A stretch of DNA of 64,000 nt from Polaromonas sp. (GTDB taxonomy: Bacteria; Pseudomonadota; Gammaproteobacteria; Burkholderiales; Burkholderiaceae_C): positions 21,302 through 85,301 of the forward strand of contig JAUXPP010000070.1 of NCBI GenBank assembly GCA_030683705.1. The letters run 5' to 3'. A program made the position numbers and the translations under genes. A model generated the notes under the pieces. That model saw nothing but the letters and a program-made list of their open reading frames with translations. It did not search any database and was not told the origin of the DNA. Of the stretch, positions 54,013-64,000 are shown piece after piece (position 1 is the stretch's first letter; each line of letters begins with the position of its first letter).

Positions 54013-54749
54013 GCGTGGTCGTTTTTTGTCTGAGACTTTTGATCACCGTGCGGCGGATGTCGATGACCATGCTTGGCGTGGCCATGGGCATGGGTTTGCA
54101 CGACCGGCGCAGCGCCAGCCTTCTTGCCCAGCTTTGTTTCTGTCCCTTTGATCAACCGGTTGATGTTTTCGGCATGGCGGTAAAGCAAGAACAGCGACAT
54201 CACAGCCACACTCAAGGCCACGCTTTTGCTCATGAGCCAGAGCCCGCCGTCGCCCAGCACATAGACCACGGGCGCCAGCAGCGCAGCCGTGATGGAGGCC
54301 AGTGACGAGTAGCGAAACAGCACCGCCATCAGCAGCCAGATCAGCGCCGTGGCCAACCCCAGCCAGCCGCTGAAACCCAGCAGCACACCCAGCGCCGTGG
54401 CCACACCCTTGCCACCCACAAACCGGAAGAACACCGGGAACACATGGCCCAAAAATGCCGCCAAACCCACCAAGGCCAGCGTGCCATCGCCCAGACCGTA
54501 AGCCGGGCCGTACCACTTGACCAGCACCACCGGCAGCCAGCCCTTGGCCGCGTCCAGCAACAAGGTCAGGATGGCCGCTGCCTTGCTGCCGGAGCGCAGC
54601 ACATTGGTGGCGCCCGGGTTTTTGCTGCCAAAGGTGCGCGGGTCACTCAAACCCATGGCGCGACTGACGATAACGGCAAACGACAGCGACCCGATCAGGT
54701 AGCCGACCAACACCGCCAACAGCGGTAAAAAACTCTGCATGGATTCCAA
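54009..54749 (-). CDS. plsY: Glycerol-3-phosphate acyltransferase PlsY
   Basis: Membrane enzyme using acyl-phosphate to make lysophosphatidate. Seen: 246 residues; about six helices; the three conserved loops SKNPGATNVLRSG, GHVFPVFFRFVGGKGVATALG and RHAENINRLIKGTETKLG. AGGAG lies five bases before a TTG at 54749, favouring that start over the ATG at 54740. The C-terminus is an unusual His-rich tail (THAHGHAKHGHRHPPHGD) that may bind metal. Confidence 0.93.
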   Translation of the reverse strand: MESMQSFLPLLAVLVGYLIGSLSFAVIVSRAMGLSDPRTFGSKNPGATNVLRSGSKAAAILTLLLDAAKGWLPVVLVKWYGPAYGLGDGTLALVGLAAFLGHVFPVFFRFVGGKGVATALGVLLGFSGWLGLATALIWLLMAVLFRYSSLASITAALLAPVVYVLGDGGLWLMSKSVALSVAVMSLFLLYRHAENINRLIKGTETKLGKKAGAAPVVQTHAHGHAKHGHRHPPHGDQKSQTKNDHA

Positions 54750-54802
54750 ATCAACTCCTGGCGACCCAAGGGTTTGGGTGCGATGGCGCTATTTTGCCAG
54801 TG

Positions 54803-55297
54803 TCAGCTCAAGGCCTCGGCCAGCGCGCACTGCACTGCCCGGGCACCCAGCAGGGTCACGCAAAGCAGCGGGTCAATACCCACCAGATAACCGCGCTGCC
54901 CGCCATTGATCAGAATTTTAGGCAGCGTCAGAATGGTCGACTCGATATAAACCGGCATGGCACGCCGTGTGCCAAAGGGCGAGGTACCACCGACCAGGTA
55001 GCCGCTGTGCCGATTCGCCACTTCGGGCGCGCAAGGCTCGACCGACTTGGCGCCGATCTGGCGCGCCAGATTTTTCGTCGACACCTTGCGGTTTTCGTGC
55101 ATCAGCACCACCAGCGGCTTGGCGTCCTGGTCTTGCATGATGAGGGTTTTGACCACCGCGTAAGGGTCCCAGCCCAACTCAGAGGCACTGTGCAGTGCGC
55201 CACCATGCTCAAGGTAGGCATAAGGGTGCTCGCTAAAGACCACCTTGCTGTCCTTGAGGAACCGGGTGGCCGGCGTCAGGCTGACGTGTTTGGCCAT
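54803..55297 (-). CDS. ybaK: YbaK/EbsC-type Cys-tRNA(Pro) deacylase
   Basis: Clears misacylated tRNA-Pro after proline-tRNA synthetase errors. Seen: 164 residues, VVKTLIMQDQDAKPLVVLMHENRKVSTKNLARQIGAK with the conserved Lys, SGYLVGGTSPFGTRRAMPVYIE, and NGGQRGYLVGIDP: full YbaK domain. Alone between plsY and an aldo-keto reductase. Confidence 0.92.
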   Translation of the reverse strand: MAKHVSLTPATRFLKDSKVVFSEHPYAYLEHGGALHSASELGWDPYAVVKTLIMQDQDAKPLVVLMHENRKVSTKNLARQIGAKSVEPCAPEVANRHSGYLVGGTSPFGTRRAMPVYIESTILTLPKILINGGQRGYLVGIDPLLCVTLLGARAVQCALAEALS

Positions 55298-55326
55298 AAA
55301 TTAATTGGAATCTGAACCCAATTAAA

Positions 55327-56391
55327 TTATTGCGCGGGGTCGCGTATTTCCCAGCGCAGGGTATCGATGGCGTTGAGCAACTCGGGGCTCAGCGTGGTGC
55401 CCCAGACATCAAGACACGCATCCAATTGGGCCACCGATGTCACGCCAATGAGGGTGCTGGCCACCTGCCATTTGGTGTAACAAAACGCCAGCGCCATTTG
55501 CAGCGGCGTCAGGCCATGCTCGCGCGCCAGCGCGCTGTAGCGCCTGGCCGCGGCGAGGGCCGCCGGGCGGCCCCAGCGCTGCTTGCGGCTCGACTCAAAT
55601 TTGGTCAACCGTGCTTCAGGCGATGTGCCTGGCCCAGTCAGGCCGGTGACATCGTATTTGCCCGTGAGCAAACCGAAGGAGAGCGGTGAGTAAGCCAGCA
55701 GCGACACATTGAGCCGATGCAGGGTTTCATCCAGGGCGTTTTCAACACTGCGGTTCAGCAGGCTGTAGCCGTTTTGCACCGTGGCCACGCGCGGCAAACC
55801 GTACTGCTCGGCCAGACGCACAAACTCATGCACGCCATAGGGCGTTTCATTGGACAGGCCGATGGCGCGCACCTTGCCCGCCTGCACCAGCTGCTGCAAG
55901 GCTTCCAGTTGGGCGTGGATAGAGGTGCCCTCACTGCCACTGGCAGGCTGGTAATACACGCCGCCAAAAGCCGGGACGGAGCGCACCGGCCAGTGAATCT
56001 GGTACAGGTCGATGACATCAATCTTCAGGCGCCTCAGACTGCCCTCACAGGCTTCCAGAATGTCCTTGCCTGTTAAATCCGGGCTGCCGCCACGGATCCA
56101 CGGCATGTTGCGCGACGGCCCCGCCACCTTGGTTGCCATCACCAACTTTTGCCGTGCACCAGGGCGCTGGCTGAGCCAGTTGCCAATGATTTTTTCGGTG
56201 GCATTGAAGGTTTCGGCGCGCGGCGGGACGGCATACATTTCGGCCGTGTCAATGAAGTTGACACCACGTTCCAGCGAACGGTCCAGAATGTCAAAAGATG
56301 TGGCCTCGTCGACCTGCTCGCCAAAAGTCATGGTACCCAGGCAGATGGGCGTGACATGGAGGTCGCTTTGACCCAGTTGAATTTTTTTCAT
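55327..56391 (-). CDS. tas: NADP(H)-dependent aldo-keto reductase (Tas-like)
   Basis: Seen: 354 residues; catalytic tetrad pattern with FIDTAEMYAVPPR (Asp, Tyr), LVMATKVAG (Lys) and DLYQIHWPVR (His). The sequence around IIGNWLSQRPGARQKLVMATK and GGVYYQPASGS is like E. coli Tas. Known: AKR12/Tas-type enzymes reduce aldehydes or ketones. The physiological substrate is unknown. Confidence 0.9.
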   Translation of the reverse strand: MKKIQLGQSDLHVTPICLGTMTFGEQVDEATSFDILDRSLERGVNFIDTAEMYAVPPRAETFNATEKIIGNWLSQRPGARQKLVMATKVAGPSRNMPWIRGGSPDLTGKDILEACEGSLRRLKIDVIDLYQIHWPVRSVPAFGGVYYQPASGSEGTSIHAQLEALQQLVQAGKVRAIGLSNETPYGVHEFVRLAEQYGLPRVATVQNGYSLLNRSVENALDETLHRLNVSLLAYSPLSFGLLTGKYDVTGLTGPGTSPEARLTKFESSRKQRWGRPAALAAARRYSALAREHGLTPLQMALAFCYTKWQVASTLIGVTSVAQLDACLDVWGTTLSPELLNAIDTLRWEIRDPAQ

Positions 56392-56439
56392 GCGTCAGTA
56401 AGTTGAATTGAAAATGGCCTTGCAGCCGACTTTTGTAGT

Positions 56440-58317
56440 TTACGTGTTGGCGGCAGAAGTGGTGGTCGTCTTGAGCGCAAGCGCCCGGGCTTCCTCCTGC
56501 AGCCGCAGCACGCGCCGCTGCACCTTGCCGGTGGTGGTCATGGGCAGAGCGTCCAGAAATTCGATTTCCTTGGGGTATTCATAGGGAGCCAGCTTGTCCT
56601 TGACATGGGCTTGCAGTTGCCCCAGGAGCTGGGCCTCAAATTGTTCCCGGGTCCCGGTGAAGTTGGCGCGCGCCGCCATAAAGTCGGGTGACAACACCAC
56701 ATAGGCCTTGACCACCGCGCCGCGCGCCGCATCGGGCTTGGGCACCACGGCCACATTGGCCACCGCCGGGTGTTTGACCAGGCAGTTTTCGATTTCGCCA
56801 GGCCCAATGCGGTAGCCCGCGGCCTTGAACACGTCGTCACTGCGGCCCTGGTACCACAGGTAGCCGTCGGTGTCGCGGCTGGCCAGGTCGCCGGTGCGGC
56901 ACCAGTCACCGGTGAACTTGGCCTGCGTTGCGGCCTCGTTTTTCCAGTAACCCAAAAAGAAGATGGGGTCGGGCTGGCCCTGCACGTCAAAGCGGTTGAC
57001 AGCCACGTCGCCCAACTCTCCGGGGGCACACTCGGTGCCCGCGTCGTCGATCACGGCCAGCCGGTGGCCGGGGTAGCCCATGCCCATGCTGCCGGGTTTG
57101 GGCGGCCACAGGGCAGCACAATTGCCCACGATGTAATTGATCTCGGTCTGGCCAAACATCTCGTTCACGGTCACGCCCAACTGCGACTGACAGTAGTCAA
57201 ACACCGCGTCACCCACGGCCTCGCCAGCACTCATGATGGCTTGCAGCTTGAGGCCGAATTGCGCGTTGACGGTCTGGCCAGTTTGGCCGGGAAAGGCTTT
57301 CATCATGGCTTTCAGGGCCGTGGGAAAGAGAAAAGTGTGCGTCACACCAAAGTCGCGCAGCAGCTCCAGCGCCACTTGAGGGTCGAAGCGACCATTAAAA
57401 GCCACGATCGGGCGGCCAAAGTAAAGCGAGGGCAGCAACGCATCCATCAGGCCACCGGTCCAGGCCCAGTCGGCGGGGCTCCAGAACACGGCTTCGGAGC
57501 CGGTGGGCAAATGTTGCGGGTTGGTCAATTGTTGCAAACTATCAACCGGCGCGGCCGTCATGGCAAAACCCAACCAGTTCTGGCTGCACAAAAACCCGGT
57601 CAGGTTGCCAATGAGGGCCTGGTGCGGAATCAGCGCGCCCTTGGGGTTACCGGTAGTCCCGCTGGTGTAGATCAGGATGGCGGGTGCGTCAGCGCGCGTG
57701 GTCACCAAATCGAACTGGTCACTGGCGCCTGCCAGCGCCGGTTCATAGGCTTTGTCGGCCAGCGTCCGGGTCTGGGCATCAAGCCGGACACCGATCACTT
57801 GGCGCAGATCCGGGCAACTGGCACGCACCGCCCGCACGTTGGCCAAGGTCTGGGCGTCGCCGATCGCCACCACAGCCTCGCTGTCCTGCAAACGGAACTC
57901 CAACGCCTCCGGGCCAAAAAGTTGCGACAGTGGCATGGCCACGGCACCCATCTGCAGCACGGCCATGTAGGCCACCGCAGTCTCGAAACGCTGCGGCATC
58001 ACGATGGCCACCCTGTCCCCCGGCAACACCCCCAGGTCCGTCAGCACATTGGCCAGGCGGTTGGCCTGGTCCTGCAGTTCGGCATAGCAATATGAACGGC
58101 TTGCCTCATCGGGCTGACAGTCGTGAATGGCTGTGTTTTGTAACACGTCCGGCTGCGTTGCCCAACGCGCACAGCAGGCCTGCGCCATGTTGAAATACGT
58201 TGGCACCTGCCAGGCAAAGCCCCCGTGCAGCCCGGCATAGGCGGGTGGCAGAGCCCAGGCATGAACGCCTCCGGCGCGCGCAAGAGCGACTTTGTCGCTG
58301 GCTTGACTGACTGACAT
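56440..58317 (-). CDS. Acyl-CoA synthetase (AMP-dependent)
   Basis: Activates a carboxylic acid through an acyl-adenylate. Seen: 625 residues; P-loop ILIYTSGTTGNPKGALIPH, NEMFGQTEINYIVGN, GDLASRDTDGYLWYQGRSDDVFKAAGYRIGPGEIE and the C-terminal catalytic Lys in TTTGKVQRRVLR. Start 58317 is preceded by AAGGAG. It resembles the acetyl/medium-chain acyl class. Substrate unknown. Divergent from the hydrolase gene. Confidence 0.92.
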   Translation of the reverse strand: MSVSQASDKVALARAGGVHAWALPPAYAGLHGGFAWQVPTYFNMAQACCARWATQPDVLQNTAIHDCQPDEASRSYCYAELQDQANRLANVLTDLGVLPGDRVAIVMPQRFETAVAYMAVLQMGAVAMPLSQLFGPEALEFRLQDSEAVVAIGDAQTLANVRAVRASCPDLRQVIGVRLDAQTRTLADKAYEPALAGASDQFDLVTTRADAPAILIYTSGTTGNPKGALIPHQALIGNLTGFLCSQNWLGFAMTAAPVDSLQQLTNPQHLPTGSEAVFWSPADWAWTGGLMDALLPSLYFGRPIVAFNGRFDPQVALELLRDFGVTHTFLFPTALKAMMKAFPGQTGQTVNAQFGLKLQAIMSAGEAVGDAVFDYCQSQLGVTVNEMFGQTEINYIVGNCAALWPPKPGSMGMGYPGHRLAVIDDAGTECAPGELGDVAVNRFDVQGQPDPIFFLGYWKNEAATQAKFTGDWCRTGDLASRDTDGYLWYQGRSDDVFKAAGYRIGPGEIENCLVKHPAVANVAVVPKPDAARGAVVKAYVVLSPDFMAARANFTGTREQFEAQLLGQLQAHVKDKLAPYEYPKEIEFLDALPMTTTGKVQRRVLRLQEEARALALKTTTTSAANT

Positions 58318-58342
58318 GCAATGTCTCCTTATGATCGGTCGA

Positions 58343-59245
58343 ATGTACCAAGTCAAAAGAATTTCCCATAGCGAGTTTGTCCCAATACGCCGTTTAAATT
58401 ACCACGTGCGCTGCTGGGGCGAAGCCGGACCCCACAAAACACCGCTGGTGTTGCTGCACGGCTGGATGGACGTGGCAGCCAGTTTTCAGTTTGTGGTCGA
58501 TGCGCTCACCGAGGACCACTTCATCATCGCCCCCGACTGGCGCGGCTTTGGCCTGACCCAGTCTGGCGGCGCGGACGCCTTCTGGTTTCCCGACTACCTG
58601 GCCGACCTGGACGCCCTGCTGGACCACTATGCCCCGGGCCAGAGCGTGCATCTGGTCGGCCACAGCATGGGCGCCAACGTGGCCATGGTCTACGCCGGGG
58701 TACGGCCTGGGCGGGTGCGTCGGCTGGTGAATCTGGAAGGTTTCGGTCTGCCCGCCATCCAGGCTGACCAAGCTCCGGTGCGTTATACCCAATGGCTTGA
58801 CAGCGTGAAAGCCCTCGCCAGCGGCGGGCTGCAGCTCAAAACCTACGACTCACTCGAAGCCGTGGCCCGGCGCCTGATGAAAACCAACGCCCGCCTGGGC
58901 AACGACAAGGCCCATTGGCTGGCGGGCCACTGGTCCGCCGAGCTTACGCCTGGTCAGTGGTCCATTTTGGGCGAAGCAGCGCACAAGATCGCCAGCGCCC
59001 AACTTTACAGGGTTGACGAAATGCTGGCCATCCATCGCTGCATCACGGCACCCACGCTGATGGTGGAAGCGTGTGAGGACACCATCGACCTCTTCTGGAA
59101 GGAAAAGTTCACCCGTGCAGAGCACCACGAACGGCTGCAATCTGTGGCCTGGTTGGAACGGGTCGAAGTGCCCGACTGCGGCCACATGTTGCACCATGAC
59201 CAGCCGCTGGCTGTGGCCGCGTTGCTGGAGCGTTTCATGCGTTAG
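58343..59245 (+). CDS. Alpha/beta-fold hydrolase
   Basis: Seen: about 300 residues; LVLLHGWMDVAASFQFVVDAL (oxyanion region), the nucleophile elbow LVGHSMGANVAM, a catalytic Asp in the VEACEDTIDL segment and His in CGHMLHHDQP. No ribosome site is clear for 58343 or the earlier ATGs at 58331/58316; 58343 is chosen to avoid overlap with the divergent synthetase gene. Substrate unknown. Confidence 0.88.
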   Translation: MYQVKRISHSEFVPIRRLNYHVRCWGEAGPHKTPLVLLHGWMDVAASFQFVVDALTEDHFIIAPDWRGFGLTQSGGADAFWFPDYLADLDALLDHYAPGQSVHLVGHSMGANVAMVYAGVRPGRVRRLVNLEGFGLPAIQADQAPVRYTQWLDSVKALASGGLQLKTYDSLEAVARRLMKTNARLGNDKAHWLAGHWSAELTPGQWSILGEAAHKIASAQLYRVDEMLAIHRCITAPTLMVEACEDTIDLFWKEKFTRAEHHERLQSVAWLERVEVPDCGHMLHHDQPLAVAALLERFMR

Positions 59246-59301
59246 CCCGGCGTGAGAAAATAGCGGGTTATTGACCGACCAACCCCTTTAGGACCCGCAT
59301 C

Positions 59302-60406
59302 ATGGAAGCAGAACGCATCAACGCCCTTGGCTCAAATTTGGCAGATTTGACTGCCCGAACCCTTGAATTACGGGGGTATCTTTGACTACGATGCCAAATT
59401 TGAACGACTGAGAACCGTCAACGCCTCGCTCGAAGACCCCACCGTCTGGAACGACCCCAAGCGCGCCCAGGAGCTGGGCCGCGAGAAGAAGGCGCTTGAC
59501 GGTGTGGTGGTGACCATCAGCGAACTGGAAAGCGAACTCGCGGACAACACCGAGCTGTTCGAGATGAGCAAGGAAGAAGGCGACGAGGCCGGCCTGATCC
59601 ACATCGAAACCGATGCTGCCAAGCTCGAAGAGATCGTCAAGGGTCTGGAATTCCGCCGCATGTTCAACAACCCGGCGGACCCGCTGAACTGTTTTGTCGA
59701 CATCCAGGCCGGCGCCGGTGGCACCGAGGCCTGCGACTGGGCCAGCATGCTGCTGCGCCAGTACCTGCGCTACTGCGAGCGCAAGGGCTTCAAGACCGAG
59801 ATCGAGGACGAAACCCCGGGCGACACCGCCGGCATCAAGGGTGCCTCGTTCAAGGTCGAAGGCGAATACGCCTTTGGCCTGCTGCGCACCGAGACCGGCG
59901 TGCACCGGCTGGTGCGCAAATCGCCCTTCGACTCGTCGGGCGGCCGACACACCAGCTTTGCCAGCGTGTTTGTCTACCCCGAGATTGACGACTCGATCGA
60001 GATCAACATCAACCCGTCTGATGTGCGAACCGACACTTACCGTGCCAGCGGCGCGGGCGGTCAGCACATCAACAAGACCGACTCGGCGGTGCGCCTGACC
60101 CACCTGCCCACCGGCATCGTGGTGCAGTGCCAGGACGGCCGCAGCCAGCACGGCAACCGCGACATCGCCTGGAAGCGCCTGCGCTCCAAGCTCTATGACT
60201 TCGAGTTGCGCAAGCAGCAGGAAGAACAGCAAAAGCTTGAAGACGGCAAGACCGACGTGGGCTGGGGCCACCAGATTCGCTCTTATGTGCTCGACAACAG
60301 CCGCATCAAGGACCTGCGCACCAACTACGAGACCTCGGCCACGCAGAAAGTGCTTGACGGCGATCTGGACCCCTTCATTGAGGCCTCCTTGAAACAGGGC
60401 GTTTGA
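59302..60406 (+). CDS. prfB: Peptide chain release factor 2, with programmed +1 frameshift
   Basis: Ends translation at UGA and UAA. Seen: ATG 59302 opens 27 codons to CTT, then in-frame TGA at 59383-59385. Reading resumes in +1 from GAC 59384 to 60406, giving 367 residues. The body carries the peptidyl-hydrolase GGQ ([17 protein letters not shown]) and the RF2 recognition region ([13 protein letters not shown]). Known: low RF2 slows termination at this UGA and permits the shift, an autoregulatory loop. Confidence 0.96.
59371..59386 (+). promoter_or_regulatory. prfB: prfB programmed frameshift site
   Basis: CGGGGGTATCTTTGAC: a Shine-Dalgarno-like GGGGG three bases before CTT-TGA-C, the canonical bacterial RF2 recoding signal. 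Confidence 0.95.
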
Positions 60407-60501
60407 TGGCCGTCCGCGCATTGTCATTGCGCACGACACCATGATCGCCGCCCGGCGCGAATGCCCTGCATTCTTAAATTCGAATTTCCTGGAGACTCCT
60501 G

Positions 60502-63192
60502 ATGTTGTTACTTCGTGATGCAAACACCCCCGCTGCGGTCATCCGCCGGGAGGACTACAGCGCCCCGGCGTTCTGGATCGACACGGTGCACCTGAGCTTT
60601 GACCTCGATGCGGCCAAGACCCGCGTGCTCAACAAAATGACGCTGCGCCGCAACCCCGGCGTACCGGCCCAGGCGCTGCGCCTGGACGGCGACGAGCTGA
60701 ACCTGGCCCGTGTGCTGGTCAATGGTGCCGGCACCAGCTTCAAAATGGATGCAGGCCAACTGGTGCTGGAGAACCTGCCTTTGGAGGGTAGCTTCGAGCT
60801 GGAGATATTCACCACCTGCGCGCCCGCCAAAAACACCAAGCTGATGGGCCTGTACGTCAGCAACGACTCGTTTTTTACGCAGTGCGAAGCAGAAGGTTTC
60901 CGCCGCATCACGTACTTTCTGGACCGCCCCGATGTGATGGCCAGCTTTACTGTGACGCTGCGCGCCGACAAAACCAAATACCCGGTGCTGCTTTCCAATG
61001 GCAACCTGCTTGACAGCGGTGCGCTCAGCGACGGCCGCCACTTTGCCACCTGGGTGGACCCGCATAAAAAGCCCTGCTACCTGTTTGCGCTGGTCGCCGG
61101 CCAGCTGGTGTGCCGTGAACAACGCATCACCTCGCGCGCCGGCACCGACCACCTGCTGCAGGTTTACGTGCGCCCCGGCGACATGGACAAGACCGAGCAC
61201 GCGATGACGTCGCTGATCAACTCCGTGATCTGGGACGAAGCCCGCTTTGGCCTGCCGCTGGACCTGGAGCGCTTCATGATCGTCGCGACCTCCGACTTCA
61301 ACATGGGCGCCATGGAGAACACGGGCCTGAACATCTTCAACACCAAGTATGTTCTGGCCAGCCAAGCCACGGCCACCGACACCGACTACGCCAACATCGA
61401 AAGCGTGGTGGGCCACGAGTACTTCCACAACTGGACCGGCAACCGCGTCACCTGCCGCGACTGGTTCCAGCTCTCTCTGAAAGAGGGCCTGACCGTCTTT
61501 CGCGACCAGGAGTTCAGCCAGGACCTGGCCGGCGACGCCTCGGCGCGCGCTGTCAAGCGCATCGAAGATGTGCGCGTGCTGCGCACCGCGCAGTTCCCCG
61601 AGGACGCGGGCCCCATGGCGCACCCGGTGCGGCCCGACAGCTACATCGAGATCAACAATTTCTATACCGTCACGGTTTACGAAAAAGGCGCGGAAGTCGT
61701 CCGCATGATGCAGACCCTGGTGGGCCGCGAAGGTTTTGCCAAGGGCATGACGCAGTACTTCGCACGCCACGACGGGCAGGCCGTGACCTGCGACGATTTC
61801 GCGCAGGCCATCGCCGACGCCAACCCCGACTCCGACCTGACGCGCCTGCTGCCGCAGTTCAAGCGCTGGTACAGCCAGGCCGGAACGCCACGCGTCAAAG
61901 CCGTGGGCCAGTACGACGCCGCCGCGCGCAGCTACACGCTGGCGCTGTCCCAAAGCTGCGCGCCCACGCCTGGTCAGTCGCACAAGGAGCCCTTCGTCAT
62001 CCCCATCGAGCTGGGCCTGGTGGGCGCAGACGGCGCCGACATGCCGCTGCAACTGGCCCACTGGGAGCGCGCCGAAGGCGGCTCGCGCACCTTCGTGCTG
62101 TCGGCGCAGGAAGAAACCCTGACCTTCATCAACGTCAGCACCGAGCCCGTGCCCTCCATGCTGCGCGGATTCACCGCGCCGGTGGTGCTGGATTTCGACT
62201 ACAGCGATGCGCAGCTGCTCGCGCTGCTCAATCACGACAGCGACCCTTTCAACCGTTGGGAGGCCGGCCAGCGACTGGCCGTGCGCCGTGCGCTGCAGGC
62301 CGTCGGCCAGCGCGGCGATGTGCCCGCGCCGCTGGACGAAGCCTTCGTCGAAGCCATGCGCGGCCTCCTGCGCGATCCGCAACTCGACGCCGCCTTCAAG
62401 GAACTGGCGCTGACGCTGCCGGCCGAGACCTACATCGCCGAGCAACTCGATGTCGTGGACCCGCAGCGTGTGCATGCGGTGCGCGAAGCCATGCGCCTGC
62501 AACTCGCGCGCAGCCTGGCCGCCGACTGGGAGTCCGCCTACGCGCAGTGCAAGGACAACGGCGCCTACCAGCCCGACCCGGTGTCTTCGGGGCGGCGCGC
62601 GCTGGCCGGCCTGGCGCTGTCCCAGCTGTGCCTGGCGTCCGAGCCTGGCGGGCTCTGGCAGGGCAAAACCTACCAGCGCTTCAAGGACGCCGGCAACATG
62701 ACCGACCGCTTCAATGCCCTGTCCGCACTGATCGGCAGCGCCAGCCCGCTGGCAGGCGAGGCGCTTGCCCGCTTCCATGCCATGTTCAAGGACGAGGCCC
62801 TGGTGCTGGACAAATGGTTCGCGCTGCAGGGCGGCGCCACCGACCGCGGCGGCAATGTCCTGCCCGCTGTGCGCCAGTTGCTCAAGCACCCTGACTTCAA
62901 CCTGCGCAATCCGAACCGGGCGCGCAGCCTGATCTTCAGCTATTGCAGCGCCAACCCCGGCGCGTTTCACCGGCCCGACGCCGCCGGCTATGTGTTCTGG
63001 AGCGAGCGCGTGCTCGAGCTCGACGCCATCAATCCCCAGGTTGCCTCGCGCCTGGCGCGCGCGCTCGACCGCTGGAAAAAGCTGGCCGAGCCCTACCGTG
63101 GCGCCGCACGCGAGGCGCTGGCCCGCGTCGCGGCCCGCGCCGACCTGAGCAACGATGTGCGCGAGGTGGTCTCGCGCGCACTGACCGACTAA
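60502..63192 (+). CDS. pepN: Aminopeptidase N (M1 family)
   Basis: Zinc enzyme that removes N-terminal residues from peptides in the cytosol. Seen: 896 residues; exopeptidase motif GAMEN, zinc site [26 protein letters not shown] (HExxH with the distal Glu) and a proton-donor Tyr downstream. The C-terminus is a long helical domain ending near residue 890, as in E. coli PepN. Start 60502 has GGAG upstream. fbp follows 13 bp later. Confidence 0.96.
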   Translation: MLLLRDANTPAAVIRREDYSAPAFWIDTVHLSFDLDAAKTRVLNKMTLRRNPGVPAQALRLDGDELNLARVLVNGAGTSFKMDAGQLVLENLPLEGSFELEIFTTCAPAKNTKLMGLYVSNDSFFTQCEAEGFRRITYFLDRPDVMASFTVTLRADKTKYPVLLSNGNLLDSGALSDGRHFATWVDPHKKPCYLFALVAGQLVCREQRITSRAGTDHLLQVYVRPGDMDKTEHAMTSLINSVIWDEARFGLPLDLERFMIVATSDFNMGAMENTGLNIFNTKYVLASQATATDTDYANIESVVGHEYFHNWTGNRVTCRDWFQLSLKEGLTVFRDQEFSQDLAGDASARAVKRIEDVRVLRTAQFPEDAGPMAHPVRPDSYIEINNFYTVTVYEKGAEVVRMMQTLVGREGFAKGMTQYFARHDGQAVTCDDFAQAIADANPDSDLTRLLPQFKRWYSQAGTPRVKAVGQYDAAARSYTLALSQSCAPTPGQSHKEPFVIPIELGLVGADGADMPLQLAHWERAEGGSRTFVLSAQEETLTFINVSTEPVPSMLRGFTAPVVLDFDYSDAQLLALLNHDSDPFNRWEAGQRLAVRRALQAVGQRGDVPAPLDEAFVEAMRGLLRDPQLDAAFKELALTLPAETYIAEQLDVVDPQRVHAVREAMRLQLARSLAADWESAYAQCKDNGAYQPDPVSSGRRALAGLALSQLCLASEPGGLWQGKTYQRFKDAGNMTDRFNALSALIGSASPLAGEALARFHAMFKDEALVLDKWFALQGGATDRGGNVLPAVRQLLKHPDFNLRNPNRARSLIFSYCSANPGAFHRPDAAGYVFWSERVLELDAINPQVASRLARALDRWKKLAEPYRGAAREALARVAARADLSNDVREVVSRALTD

Positions 63193-63205
63193 CCCAGGAG
63201 TCCCC

Positions 63206-64000
63206 ATGTCCACCAGGATTTCGCTCACCCGCTACCTTGTCGAGCAGCAGCGCGTCGACGGCCACATTCCCTCTCAGCTGCGCTTGCTGATCGAAGTCGT
63301 GGCGCGCGCCTGCAAAGGCATCAGCCAGGCCGTCAACAAAGGCGCGCTCGGCGGCGTGCTCGGCATCGCAGGCAGCGAGAACATTCAGGGCGAGATGCAG
63401 AAAAAGCTCGACATCATCGCCAACGAAGTTCTGATCGAGGCCAATGAATGGGGCGGCCATCTTGCCGCCATGGCGTCCGAGGAAATGGACGGCATCTACC
63501 TCGTGCCCAACCGCTACCCGCAAGGCGAATTTCTGCTGCTGTTCGATCCGCTCGACGGCTCCAGCAACATCGACGTCAACGTGAGCATAGGCACCATCTT
63601 CAGTGTGCTCAAGAAGCCCGACGGCGATTCGGGCGTGTCGGAGTCCGACTTTCTGCAGGCAGGCAGCAAGCAGGTGGCTGCAGGCTACTGTATCTACGGC
63701 CCCCAGACCACGCTGGTGCTGACCGTGGGCGACGGCGTGGCCATGTTCACGCTGGACCGCGAGCAAGGCTCTTTCGTGCTGGTCGAGGAAAACATCCGCA
63801 TCCCCGAAGACACCAGGGAATTCGCGATCAACATGAGCAATATGCGCCACTGGGACACGCCGGTGACGCGCTACATCGACGAATGCCTGCAGGGCAAGGA
63901 CGGCCCGCGCGGCAAGGACTTCAACATGCGCTGGATTGCCAGCATGGTGGCCGATGTGCACCGCATCCTCACGCGCGGCGGCGTCTTCATGTACCCCTGG
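63206..64000 (+). CDS. fbp: Fructose-1,6-bisphosphatase class I, cut by window edge
   Basis: Gluconeogenic (and Calvin-cycle) phosphatase. Seen: [20 protein letters not shown], the metal site with EE in [28 protein letters not shown], and [20 protein letters not shown]. About 265 of an expected ~330-340 residues are inside the window. AGGAG precedes the ATG at 63206. Same strand as pepN and possibly co-transcribed. Confidence 0.95.
   Translation, partial: MSTRISLTRYLVEQQRVDGHIPSQLRLLIEVVARACKGISQAVNKGALGGVLGIAGSENIQGEMQKKLDIIANEVLIEANEWGGHLAAMASEEMDGIYLVPNRYPQGEFLLLFDPLDGSSNIDVNVSIGTIFSVLKKPDGDSGVSESDFLQAGSKQVAAGYCIYGPQTTLVLTVGDGVAMFTLDREQGSFVLVEENIRIPEDTREFAINMSNMRHWDTPVTRYIDECLQGKDGPRGKDFNMRWIASMVADVHRILTRGGVFMYPW

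Noticed and set aside
60508..63228. 906-residue minus-strand frame opposite pepN
   Set aside because: Long only because of high GC bias. The plus strand carries complete M1 peptidase motifs.

Overview
The window is high-GC DNA from a betaproteobacterium, most likely family Comamonadaceae (Rhodoferax/Polaromonas/Variovorax-like). The support is the gene order folC-SPOR-cvpA-purF-metZ-gltX, the long-form argG, the sequences of waaC/waaA, plsY and prfB, and two dispersed short repeat families of a kind I associate with that family. The genus is an inference.

Left chromosomal flank (1-15405). It holds a membrane PAS sensor cut by the window edge, a pseudouridine synthase (rluE), a secreted repeat protein, a DUF2242-type lipoprotein, an SGNH esterase, a ridA/LysR divergent pair and an AlkD-like HEAT-repeat protein. 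Next are the LPS genes waaA and waaC and a phosphomanno/phosphoglucomutase; waaA carries an in-frame amber codon. An alkylation-repair cluster follows (Ada-AlkA fusion, ogt), then a DMT exporter and two small conserved proteins.

Integrated element (15406-35313, about 19.9 kb). A 47-bp direct repeat, the 3' part of tRNA-Asp, bounds it. It encodes a tyrosine integrase next to attL and a DUF262 + FRG gene pair. An Eco29kI-like restriction-modification pair follows. Next is an SOS module of SRAP/YedK, an unknown gene and umuDC around one LexA box. Then come a HEPN-like gene and a four-gene operon ending in a DotA/TraY-family membrane protein. Mobilisation genes (MOBP relaxase, MobC) lie beside an oriT-like inverted repeat, followed by a three-gene control operon with an AlpA/Xis-like regulator and a P-loop ATPase next to attR. 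No coupling protein or other T4SS gene is present, so this looks like an integrative and mobilizable element that relies on a helper. Its accessory load is defence plus SOS functions.

Right chromosomal flank (35314-64000). It begins with a tRNA-Ala/Glu/Asp operon downstream of gltX, then metZ, purF, cvpA, a SPOR protein and folC as one minus-strand run. Beyond are an ArsC-like protein, a glycine-zipper protein, a TPR glycosyltransferase-like protein, an ECF sigma/anti-sigma pair, ppnP, argG, an NDUFA9-like reductase, murB, yajQ, a degenerate HD-GYP protein, a glutamine amidotransferase, plsY, ybaK, an aldo-keto reductase, an acyl-CoA synthetase, a hydrolase, prfB with its programmed +1 frameshift, pepN and a truncated fbp.

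The most interesting points are the DUF262-FRG operon as a possible defence module, the orphan DotA/TraY operon in an element without a T4SS, a Cys-rich ORF nested out of frame in the relaxase gene, the LexA box lying across the umuD start codon, the amber codon in waaA, and short dispersed repeats that have become part of coding sequences.
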